NCBI GenBank assembly: GCA_045430305.1
Contig: JAILXW010000001.1
Location: 868,001-932,000, forward strand
DNA length: 64,000 bases
Reading direction: 5' to 3'
From: Agarilytica sp045430305
GTDB lineage: Bacteria > Pseudomonadota > Gammaproteobacteria > Pseudomonadales > Cellvibrionaceae
A model generated the notes under the pieces. The model was given only the letters and a program-made list of their open reading frames with translations. It was not told where the DNA came from and searched no databases. Shown here piece after piece: positions 57,058 to 64,000 of this stretch. A program made the translations under genes and the position numbers. Position 1 is the stretch's first letter; each line of letters opens with the position of its first letter.

Positions 57058-57744
57058 ATGATCACACTAAAAAACGTTTGCAAAACATATCAGGTTGGCG
57101 ACAGCCCACTTAGGGCATTAGACCATGTCGACTTGGAGATTAAGCCCGGCGACTATCTATCTGTTATGGGTCCATCTGGCTCAGGAAAAAGCACTCTGCT
57201 CAATGCGATAGGTTTGTTAGACAGACCGGACTCTGGCAGCCTTTATATTGATAACGAAAACACGGTTAACCTTTCAGAGGAAAAAAGGGCTAACCTTCGC
57301 CAGAAAAAGATCGGGTTTATTTTTCAATCTTTTCATTTAATTCCACGCTTAAGCGCTTCAGAGAATATCGAAGTACCGCTAATGCTTTCTCAGATGAGCG
57401 TTAAAGAACGCAAACAGCGCGTGCACAACATGCTGGAAAACCTCGGATTAGCCGACCGGGCTGACCATTTACCAAAACAGCTCTCAGGGGGGCAGTTACA
57501 ACGTGTTGCTATCGCCCGCGCATTGGTCACTGAGCCTCAAATTTTACTCGCCGATGAACCCACGGGTAATCTAGATTCACATTCTGGTAAAGATGTTGTT
57601 CAACTACTCGAAAAGTTCAATTCTGATGGCATCACACTACTCGTTGTAACTCATGACTTACAGCTTGGTTCACGGGCGCCGCGTAAGTTACAGATTATCG
57701 ATGGCAAAATACAGGAAGTTGACGAGCATCATGCGTTTACCTGA
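57058..57744 (+). CDS. ABC exporter ATPase (MacB/LolD type)
   Basis: An ATP-binding protein of 228 residues. Walker A GPSGSGKST, Q-loop FQSFHLIPRL, signature LSGGQLQRV, Walker B ILLADEPTGNLDS, and H-loop VTHD are all present. The family (MacB, LolD, DevA) powers type VII ABC transporters that work mechanically across the periplasm rather than moving substrates through the membrane domain. It overlaps the first permease gene by 14 bases, so the subunits are made in step. Confidence 0.95.
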   Translation: MITLKNVCKTYQVGDSPLRALDHVDLEIKPGDYLSVMGPSGSGKSTLLNAIGLLDRPDSGSLYIDNENTVNLSEEKRANLRQKKIGFIFQSFHLIPRLSASENIEVPLMLSQMSVKERKQRVHNMLENLGLADRADHLPKQLSGGQLQRVAIARALVTEPQILLADEPTGNLDSHSGKDVVQLLEKFNSDGITLLVVTHDLQLGSRAPRKLQIIDGKIQEVDEHHAFT

Positions 57745-58939
57745 CTACTGGAAATTCAGTTTACCGGTATTTTTACGGCACCCAACGCGAACACTTTTGT
57801 TGACGCTAGCAATCGCTATCGGCGTAAGCTCTGTTATCTTACTAACAAGCCTCGCCGAAGGCGCTAGAAACTTTATCGAAAAAGAATTCTCTTCCCTTGG
57901 AAGCGATTTACTGATTATTTTGCCAGGAAAAAAAGAAACGCAAGGGGGGGCACCACCTATTTATGGCGCAACCCCAAGAGACTTAACGCTAGATGACACA
58001 AAAGCTATTGAGCACATCAATACCATCGAAAGAATTGCACCCATTATTGCCGGTACCGCCCTAATTTCTTATAGAAACAGAAGCCGCGAAGCCATCACAA
58101 TAGGCTCAACACCACATATATTCCCTATTCGTAATCTAAACGTAAACTCAGGCGTTCAATTGCCAACATCCAGTTTCAATATTCACTCACCCGTAATCGT
58201 CATAGGAGCAAAACTAAAGCGCGAACTCTTTGGCAGTGCCAACGCCATTGGAGAATGGTTGCGTTTAGGCAGTTATCGTTTTCGCGTCATTGGCGTTTTG
58301 GCCGAACGCGGTGAATCTCTCGGATTAGATTTTCGTGACATGGCGATTATTCCTGTTCACTCAGCAGAAATGGTGTTTGATTCGCCAGCCCTGTTTCGTG
58401 TACTCGTTCAGCTTCGTCACACCGATAGTGAACAATATACCCAGCAGCGCATTCGTACAATTATTGCAGCACGGCACGAAGGTGAAGATGATATTAGTTT
58501 TATTAGCCAAGATGCCATGTTGAGTTCATTTAATTCAATCCTCAACGTTGTCACAGGTGTTGTGGGTTCGGTCGCAGGTATCAGTTTAATCGTCGCGGGT
58601 ATTTTAATTATGAACGTGACCTATATTTCGATTTCACAACGAAGAAAGGAAATTGGCTTATTAAAAGCGCTCGGCGCTGACGCTAGCCAAATAAAATATA
58701 TATTTGTGGGAGAGGCTTTGTTATTAACACTTGCAGGTGCAATCGGTGGGTTAATTATCGCGCTGTCACTCATTCAAGCGGTACATTGGTTTTGGCCTTC
58801 ATTTCCTATTAAAGCATCATCTTGGGCGCTGTTTGCAGCCCTGTTTACTGCCTTTTTTATGAGTTTTGTATTCTCTTGGTTCCCAGCAAAACACGCCGCC
58901 AAACTCGACCCTATACTGGCGCTACGAGGGATCCGCTAA
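57731..58939 (+). CDS. ABC exporter permease 1 (MacB/FtsX type)
   Basis: A permease of about 402 residues. One membrane segment near the N-terminus (about 22-44), a large periplasmic domain of the MacB_PCD type, then three membrane helices in an FtsX domain, with the coupling-helix region QRRKEIGLLKALGAD before the third. The start at 57731 (MRLPDYW) lies inside the end of the ATPase gene; a longer frame back to 57653 would overlap it far more. Its stop overlaps the next permease start (TAATG). Confidence 0.92.
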   Translation: MRLPDYWKFSLPVFLRHPTRTLLLTLAIAIGVSSVILLTSLAEGARNFIEKEFSSLGSDLLIILPGKKETQGGAPPIYGATPRDLTLDDTKAIEHINTIERIAPIIAGTALISYRNRSREAITIGSTPHIFPIRNLNVNSGVQLPTSSFNIHSPVIVIGAKLKRELFGSANAIGEWLRLGSYRFRVIGVLAERGESLGLDFRDMAIIPVHSAEMVFDSPALFRVLVQLRHTDSEQYTQQRIRTIIAARHEGEDDISFISQDAMLSSFNSILNVVTGVVGSVAGISLIVAGILIMNVTYISISQRRKEIGLLKALGADASQIKYIFVGEALLLTLAGAIGGLIIALSLIQAVHWFWPSFPIKASSWALFAALFTAFFMSFVFSWFPAKHAAKLDPILALRGIR

Positions 58940-60135
58940 TGCGTTTTCTCGATATGTCTCGATGGGTCATGTTAGCTGTACTCGAACACCGTTTACGCTC
59001 AATATTAACGGTGATTGGCTTTGCTGTTGGTATCGCATCTGTATCACTGCTTAGTGCACTAGGCGAAGGAATGCGTCAATTTATAATGCATGAGTTCACC
59101 CAGTTCGGAAGTAATATTGTGGTAGTAACACCAGGAAAAACCGAGACCTTTGGTTTGGGTGGTATGCTAAATACAACTCGCCCACTGTCTCTCGACGACG
59201 CGGTTCAAATTCAACAATTAGGGTTTGTCGAATACGTGGTGCCTCTTGTGTTTGGTAGCGGGCAAATTAAATCAGCCACCCATAGCCGCTATACCGATAT
59301 AGCGGCTGTTGGCCCTCAAGCTGCACGCGCCTGGAAAATATCTGTCGCACAAGGGCGTTTTTTACCAGAAGACGATTTACAACAACCTCGGGCATACGCC
59401 GCACTTGGCAGCAAACTAAAAATGGAATTGTTTGGCGACAAAAATGCACTAGGAAAAACAGTAAGCATTGCACAGAATCGTTTTCGCGTTATTGGTGTAA
59501 TGGAGCCAAAAGGCGAATTTTTGGGAACCGATCTCGATGACCTGATTTATATACCCACCCAAAAGGGATTGCAGATATTTAACCGCGAATCACTCATGGA
59601 AATTGATATTTTTTACCGTGAAAACAATTCAGCTAAGCAAATAGAGCAAAAGATTCGTAACTTTCTTACTGCAAAACACGGAAGAGAAGACTTTACCATT
59701 GTTACCCAAGACGCAATGCTTAAAAGTTTAGACAACATCTTGAAGATTGTTAAAATCGCTATCGCAAGTTTTGGCGCCATTTCTTTACTAGTTGGCGCTG
59801 TCGGGATCCTTACAATATTCAACATCACTCTCAACGAACGCAAGCAAGAAATTGGCTTATTGCGAGCACTGGGCTTTACACGAGAACAGCTTCGCAATCT
59901 ATTTCTGGCGGAAGCTGTTGTACTGGCATTAAGCGGTGGCGTGCTTGGTTATGCATTTGTCATGGCCCCCATGCTACTGGCCAAGCTAGCGTTGCCACAA
60001 TTTCCAATTGCCTTTGATTTTTCTATTCTTGTGCTTGCACTTCTTGTTTCTGCGCTTGTAGGTGTGTTTTCCGGCCTTAAACCCGCCATGCAGGCCTCAC
60101 GCCTACCCCCTATCGACGCCCTGCGCGACGAGTAG
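58939..60135 (+). CDS. ABC exporter permease 2 (MacB/FtsX type)
   Basis: A second permease of about 398 residues with the same plan: N-terminal helix (about 20-40), periplasmic domain, three C-terminal helices, and coupling region ERKQEIGLLRALGFT. It is clearly related to permease 1 but not identical, so the transporter is probably a heterodimer, as in LolCDE, and not a MacB-like homodimer. The start overlaps the stop of permease 1 by one base. A Ser/Thr kinase gene follows after 126 bases. Confidence 0.92.
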   Translation: MRFLDMSRWVMLAVLEHRLRSILTVIGFAVGIASVSLLSALGEGMRQFIMHEFTQFGSNIVVVTPGKTETFGLGGMLNTTRPLSLDDAVQIQQLGFVEYVVPLVFGSGQIKSATHSRYTDIAAVGPQAARAWKISVAQGRFLPEDDLQQPRAYAALGSKLKMELFGDKNALGKTVSIAQNRFRVIGVMEPKGEFLGTDLDDLIYIPTQKGLQIFNRESLMEIDIFYRENNSAKQIEQKIRNFLTAKHGREDFTIVTQDAMLKSLDNILKIVKIAIASFGAISLLVGAVGILTIFNITLNERKQEIGLLRALGFTREQLRNLFLAEAVVLALSGGVLGYAFVMAPMLLAKLALPQFPIAFDFSILVLALLVSALVGVFSGLKPAMQASRLPPIDALRDE

Positions 60136-60261
60136 CGCTATACCTCTTTTTGCCCCCCCACCGAAAGTGACGCCAGCTCGCAACAACGGCCCTTTTCTTC
60201 TATCCTTTGACTGTAGGCTTTTATAATTTTTCTTTACGATTCATTCAAGTAATAGACGTTG

Positions 60262-61932
60262 ATGGAAATAGAAGGTTATCGCAATCTTAAACTCGTAGGC
60301 GAAGGTGGTATGGCCTACATATATAAGGCCGTGCAGTGCTCGCTCGAGCGCGACGTCGCCATCAAGGTTCTCAAGCAAAAACTCGCGGACGAAAACGAAA
60401 TTCGTGAACGGTTTTTTCAAGAATCACAAATCATCGCCCAATTGAACCACCCCAATATCATTCAAGTGTTCGATAGAGGGGTAACCACCGATGGCAGCCC
60501 GTACTTCGTCATGCCTTTTATTAAAGGCGCCAGCCTCGAAACCGCATATAAGAAACAGGCACTACAGCAACACCAGGTGTTAAATATATTCACCCAAATA
60601 TGCAAGGGGCTCGCCTATGCACACAAAAACAAAGTGGTGCATTGCGACATAAAACCAGAAAATATTTTGGTCGATTTTGAGGGTAACGCGATAATTCTGG
60701 ATTTTGGAATATCTCAGTTATTTAGCGAAGGTAACACAGTTGAAGAAAACTATATCTATGGTACAGAAAACTACATGGCGCCAGAGCAGCAACTCGGGCT
60801 TTCGCACACCACAGCACTAAGCGACCTCTATTCTCTTGGCGTTATGATGTATCGCTTTCTATCGCGTCAGCACCCAGAAAAACCACCCCTTAGTTTGTCG
60901 AACTTTGACAGCAAGATACCCAAATTACTCGACGATGTAGTGCTTGCCTGCTTGGAACAAGAAGCTGAAGCACGGCCAGAAAGCGCTGAATATATAAAGA
61001 ACACCTTGCTTAAAGTGCTTCAAGGCGACCACCTAAACACCAAACAAAAACAACGCGCACAAGCAGATGTTAAAAAATCGTTTCAACTGCTTGATGTAAT
61101 TAAAGAAACACGTTTTGGTGCTATCTACCTATTTGAAGAAACAACCAGTCAAAATTTGTTTGTCATTAAGAAGAAGCCAAGTAAATCTGGTGGCTACGAA
61201 CAAGCGAAGCGTCTCGTTGGATTTGAGCACCCCAACATTAACCCTGTGTATGGTGCTTCTAAGAATGCCCGTGTATTTATACTTGTCACCCAATATTGCA
61301 CGGGGGGCTCTTTAGCAGACCAGCTGATCCAGCGGTTTGATCTAAATACTTTTTACCCTATTGCCATTGGCATAGCCGAAGCAATGCAAGCTGCTCACAA
61401 AGCAAATATTGTGCATGGTAATGTACGACCGAGTAATGTTTTATTTAACGAACAAGGCCAAGTCAAACTGGTCGATTTTGGTCTACAAGAACACTATCAA
61501 ATGTCTGACGAAAACTGGTATACCAACCTAAATGAGGAGAGTGGCACAAAAGCAGATATTTTTGCTGCGGGCATGGTGTACTATCAAATGTTATTGGGCG
61601 AAGCACCGGAAACCAACACTTCAAGTTTGGTTAAAAAATATCGTTTTTCCAAGTTGCCTCAAGAACTACAACACCTTGTTCGCCAGATGATTCACAAAGA
61701 TAAAGATAAACGTATTGAATCGTTTTCAGAAGTAGCTGCTAGCCTACACGCCTTGTTCGATGAAAAGGCTACGACTGTTCGCGCTACCAATACCCATGCT
61801 TCAATTTCGCCTGGCGCAGGCCCAAAACATCATCACGGCAGAAAGAACACAAAACGCTGGCTGATACTTGCAGGTATATTCGCGGCAACCGTTCTTGCCG
61901 CTCAATTTTATCTCTTGCTCAATGCTCGCTAA
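60262..61932 (+). CDS. Membrane-anchored Ser/Thr protein kinase with second pseudokinase domain
   Basis: A protein of 556 residues with two kinase-like domains. The first (about 5-255) has the glycine loop GEGGMAYIYKA, Lys35 in VAIKVL, the catalytic loop HCDIKPEN (Asp129) and DFGIS, so it should be active. The second (about 275-500) keeps the overall fold and a DFG (near 405), but its catalytic loop reads HGNVRPSN: the catalytic Asp is Asn and the Lys is Arg. That domain is probably a pseudokinase. A linker and one C-terminal membrane helix (about 532-553) anchor it to the inner membrane with the kinase in the cytoplasm. ATG 60262 is chosen; a TTG lies directly before it. It lies downstream of the ABC exporter on the same strand, which suggests but does not prove a link. 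It overlaps the end of the cupin gene by 4 bases. Confidence 0.92.
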   Translation: MEIEGYRNLKLVGEGGMAYIYKAVQCSLERDVAIKVLKQKLADENEIRERFFQESQIIAQLNHPNIIQVFDRGVTTDGSPYFVMPFIKGASLETAYKKQALQQHQVLNIFTQICKGLAYAHKNKVVHCDIKPENILVDFEGNAIILDFGISQLFSEGNTVEENYIYGTENYMAPEQQLGLSHTTALSDLYSLGVMMYRFLSRQHPEKPPLSLSNFDSKIPKLLDDVVLACLEQEAEARPESAEYIKNTLLKVLQGDHLNTKQKQRAQADVKKSFQLLDVIKETRFGAIYLFEETTSQNLFVIKKKPSKSGGYEQAKRLVGFEHPNINPVYGASKNARVFILVTQYCTGGSLADQLIQRFDLNTFYPIAIGIAEAMQAAHKANIVHGNVRPSNVLFNEQGQVKLVDFGLQEHYQMSDENWYTNLNEESGTKADIFAAGMVYYQMLLGEAPETNTSSLVKKYRFSKLPQELQHLVRQMIHKDKDKRIESFSEVAASLHALFDEKATTVRATNTHASISPGAGPKHHHGRKNTKRWLILAGIFAATVLAAQFYLLLNAR

Positions 61933-62321
61933 TCGTTGTCTACATCGCGATAACACGCCTCTCGAAAACGCGGTGTACAAATGGCGAAAAAAATGAGATC
62001 TCCGCCACCTGAGTTTCGGATACGCTGTTTACAGCCTGGAGGGATGTTAACCACATCGCCAGGTTTTACGACCTCACACACACCATCACCAAGCTCTACA
62101 ACACCCTGCCCTTCTGTTATTAGGTAGCGTTCAGACACGCCTTCCAGAGTATGCCAACGTGTTGTTTCCCCCGGCTCTAGTCGCGCGCGGGCAACGGATA
62201 GATCCTCACTCGATTCAGAGTTAAGCACTTCGACAATATGGCAGCCTTCACCAAAAAAGTATTCTTTACTCTTATCAAATGGGTATAGTTTGGCTATTCC
62301 CGTAATTTCTTCGGAATTCAT
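61929..62321 (-). CDS. Cupin-domain protein
   Basis: A 130-residue single-domain cupin. Motif 1 is around RWHTLEGVSERYLITEGQG and motif 2 around PGDVVNIPPGCKQRIRNSG. The usual metal ligands are only partly present (one His and one Glu in motif 1), so metal binding is uncertain. The function is not known; such small cupins may be sugar isomerases, dioxygenases or sensors. It is convergent with the kinase gene and overlaps its last 4 bases. Confidence 0.85.
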   Translation of the reverse strand: MNSEEITGIAKLYPFDKSKEYFFGEGCHIVEVLNSESSEDLSVARARLEPGETTRWHTLEGVSERYLITEGQGVVELGDGVCEVVKPGDVVNIPPGCKQRIRNSGGGDLIFFAICTPRFREACYRDVDND

Positions 62322-62387
62322 TGATCGCTCTTTCGTGAATCAATAATTATTTTTACTTACGTCACTCTACCGGTAGTTTCATATAGC

Positions 62388-62420
62388 AAAAAAAAGCCAC
62401 CCGATTTGGGTGGCTTTTTT
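62388..62420. terminator. Bidirectional rho-independent terminator
   Basis: GCCACCC and GGGTGGC form a 7-bp GC-rich stem, extended by A/T pairs, with loop GATTT. It is preceded by As and followed by Ts, so it can work on both strands. On the minus strand it ends the BamE-like gene. Confidence 0.9.
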
Positions 62421-62435
62421 ACTTCAAAAACGTAT

Positions 62436-62987
62436 CTATAACCTGACATTAATTACTTTATTATTTTCGTCAAACTCAACGGCCTTTTTCTTGAAGCGAT
62501 TTAGCCAAAACGTATAGCGATAAGCTGAAAGTGAAGGGTTTGCATGATACGGAGGACGACCCATCGCAATATGAATACCCTCACGAGACATTCCGACTTT
62601 AGGCTGACCTAAACGAATGCCTTGAATATCGACTTCACTCATACTATCAATCTTCTTTTTATCGCATTCTGAACCAAAAAAACCTTCTGCCACCTGCATC
62701 AGGCTAACGCCGGCACTTCTAGTATGTTTATCCCATTTTAAAATGTAACCCATGCCTTCCCAATCAAACTCAATCACTTTCTTCTTAACTTTGGTGATCG
62801 TCACATCAGAACAAACAGGTATTAAACCCGGCATTTGATAGTTCATTGAATAAACAAGCCGCTTATTCATATCAGGATGTAAATTAACGATGGTTTGAAG
62901 CTTGTCGCCTTTCTTAATCTCACCAAATGCGACTGGAGCGATCAAAACGAATAGAGCGATCTGTAAAAGAGTTGCGAATTTTTTCAT
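62436..62987 (-). CDS. Secreted protein with BamE-like C-terminal segment
   Basis: A 183-residue protein with a signal peptide (MKKFATLLQIALFVLIAPVAFG; no lipobox seen). The last 60 residues, IRLGQPKVGMSREGIHIAMGRPP then YRYTFWLNRFKKKAVEFDENNKV, resemble the SmpA/BamE-type fold in which a G-MSR-E turn, a GxPP turn and two closing strands recur. The middle has two cysteines. I do not recognise a named family; a periplasmic or outer-membrane-associated role is inferred. It ends in a strong terminator. Confidence 0.7.
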   Translation of the reverse strand: MKKFATLLQIALFVLIAPVAFGEIKKGDKLQTIVNLHPDMNKRLVYSMNYQMPGLIPVCSDVTITKVKKKVIEFDWEGMGYILKWDKHTRSAGVSLMQVAEGFFGSECDKKKIDSMSEVDIQGIRLGQPKVGMSREGIHIAMGRPPYHANPSLSAYRYTFWLNRFKKKAVEFDENNKVINVRL

Positions 62988-63257
62988 ATTTATATTTTCT
63001 CCAAGAATCCATAGGTCTACCCCCCCTCAAAGGCCTGCTGAGCACACTCACAAAACAATCAGCACACCAGCGTGGTAGCGGCTGGACATTCTACGTCTAA
63101 ACACAAGCTAGTGCAGGGGATCTAGACGCCAACTTGGGCGCCCACACCTCCACTATTCACAAAATAAATACCCTCTATGCAGGATATAACCTTGGTTAAT
63201 ACTGCAAAATCGATTACTCTGGGCACGATTTATCGATGTACAGCCACTAGGACGGCC

Positions 63258-64000
63258 ATGTTTAGACAATTATCTCCCAAACAGCGCTGGCAATTTTTAC
63301 TCATCATTGCAGTGGCGTTTTTGTATTTCGCTTCTGCGTCAATGATGCTGTACTTCCCAAAGTATATTGTCGATTTAGGGGGCAACGAACAACAAGCGGG
63401 CTGGTTGAGTGGTGTCAGCCTCATACCAATGCTGCTCTTTTCGCTTTTTATCGGTTCAATGTCGGATAAATACGGCTCAAAAACACTGGTAATGTCGGGG
63501 CTCATTCTCTTTTCTTTATCGACCTATTTGCAGGGCTATATTACAGACACCGGGTATGAAACGTTTTGTTTGAGGTTTCTTCAAGGCATGGGCCACGCGC
63601 TTGTGTTTTCCCCCTTGCTCGCAGAGGTGGCACGCATCATTCCTGATGGCTATCGCGCTGCAGGTATCGGATATTTTACTGTCTCTATTCAAGCGGGTAA
63701 TACGCTCGGAAGCTCCATCGGTGAACTTTGTATTAAGATGTGGTCATACACGTCGCTCTTTAACATCGCAACCTTTATTGGCTTAACTGCACTCATTGCG
63801 CTTTTTGGAATTAAATCAACAAAACAACAACCCCAAAACAGCTCGAAACAAAAAATTAGCGACACGCAACAAACGACAGCTTTACCAAACCAATACTTTG
63901 GTTACTTAGCTGTACTGCTTATACTCGGCTGTAGTTTTGGTATCGCATTACAGTTTATGCCAATATATTTCGATTTCTTATTGCGCGAAGAACTCGTGCA
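63258..64000 (+). CDS. Major facilitator superfamily transporter (partial, runs off the window)
   Basis: An open frame from ATG 63258 (AGGA site before it) to the window end, 247 codons. At least six hydrophobic helices are visible in the first 190 residues. Between helices 2 and 3 lies the MFS signature GSMSDKYGSKT, with the Gly-Asp-Arg/Lys pattern of the family, followed by a polar loop with many Gln, Ser and Lys (about 195-215) and the start of the second half. The substrate cannot be told from this part; drug or sugar efflux families are both possible. Confidence 0.88.
   Translation, partial: MFRQLSPKQRWQFLLIIAVAFLYFASASMMLYFPKYIVDLGGNEQQAGWLSGVSLIPMLLFSLFIGSMSDKYGSKTLVMSGLILFSLSTYLQGYITDTGYETFCLRFLQGMGHALVFSPLLAEVARIIPDGYRAAGIGYFTVSIQAGNTLGSSIGELCIKMWSYTSLFNIATFIGLTALIALFGIKSTKQQPQNSSKQKISDTQQTTALPNQYFGYLAVLLILGCSFGIALQFMPIYFDFLLREELV

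Noticed and set aside
58822..58938. A longer start for permease 2 inside permease 1
   Set aside because: It would overlap permease 1 by 117 bases and read its coding sequence out of frame; the TAATG junction at 58939 gives the family-typical N-terminus.

Overview
The window looks like chromosomal DNA of a marine-type gammaproteobacterium of the Cellvibrionales kind (Teredinibacter/Saccharophagus-like). Three things suggest this. The block gyrA | mtaD-ubiG-mupP-yciK matches the arrangement known from Pseudomonas-like gammaproteobacteria. The genes tyrA and aroA are fused. A secreted esterase carries a very long Pro-Thr linker of the type common in polysaccharide-degrading Cellvibrionales. The placement is inferred from gene order and protein style, not from a database search.

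Region 1 (1-24374, all minus strand) is most of a hybrid lipopeptide assembly line. In order of transcription: a 5412-residue protein FAAL-ACP-(C-A-PCP)-(C-A-MT-PCP)-(C-A-PCP)-(C-A-PCP); a polyketide synthase KS-AT-KR-ACP; a single NRPS module C-A-PCP whose A domain lacks the amino-group-anchoring Asp; and the first 66 residues of a fourth protein that opens with a TubC-type docking domain and runs off the window. Read from the specificity residues, the product starts as fatty acyl-Thr-(N-Me)Thr-hydrophobic-hydrophobic, is extended by one ketoreduced malonate (a statine-like unit), then by an unusual monomer. No thioesterase, MbtH-like protein, phosphopantetheinyl transferase or dedicated exporter is visible here, so the cluster continues beyond position 1.

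Region 2 (24375-45324) is core housekeeping DNA: rpsA, lapB, lapA, cmk and pyrF (reordered compared with the usual cmk-rpsA-ihfB-lapA-lapB-pyrF, and without ihfB), a ComEA-like helix-hairpin-helix protein, a family I CoA-transferase with an extra C-terminal domain, a small outer-membrane barrel, cysD-cysN, tyrA-aroA, pheA and gyrA. Divergent from gyrA are mtaD, ubiG, mupP and yciK.

Region 3 (45325-54232) holds the secreted PHB-depolymerase-like esterase with its 75-residue Pro-Thr linker, then uvrB, rlmL, rmf, pyrD and a DUF2835 protein.

Region 4 (54233-64000) is more accessory. It has a lipoprotein and a membrane-anchored protein of unknown function, then a tightly packed MacAB/LolCDE-type exporter (adaptor, ATPase, two overlapping permeases) followed by a Ser/Thr kinase with a second, apparently dead kinase domain. 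A cupin, a BamE-like secreted protein and the start of an MFS transporter follow. No tRNA, rRNA, insertion sequence or CRISPR array was seen.
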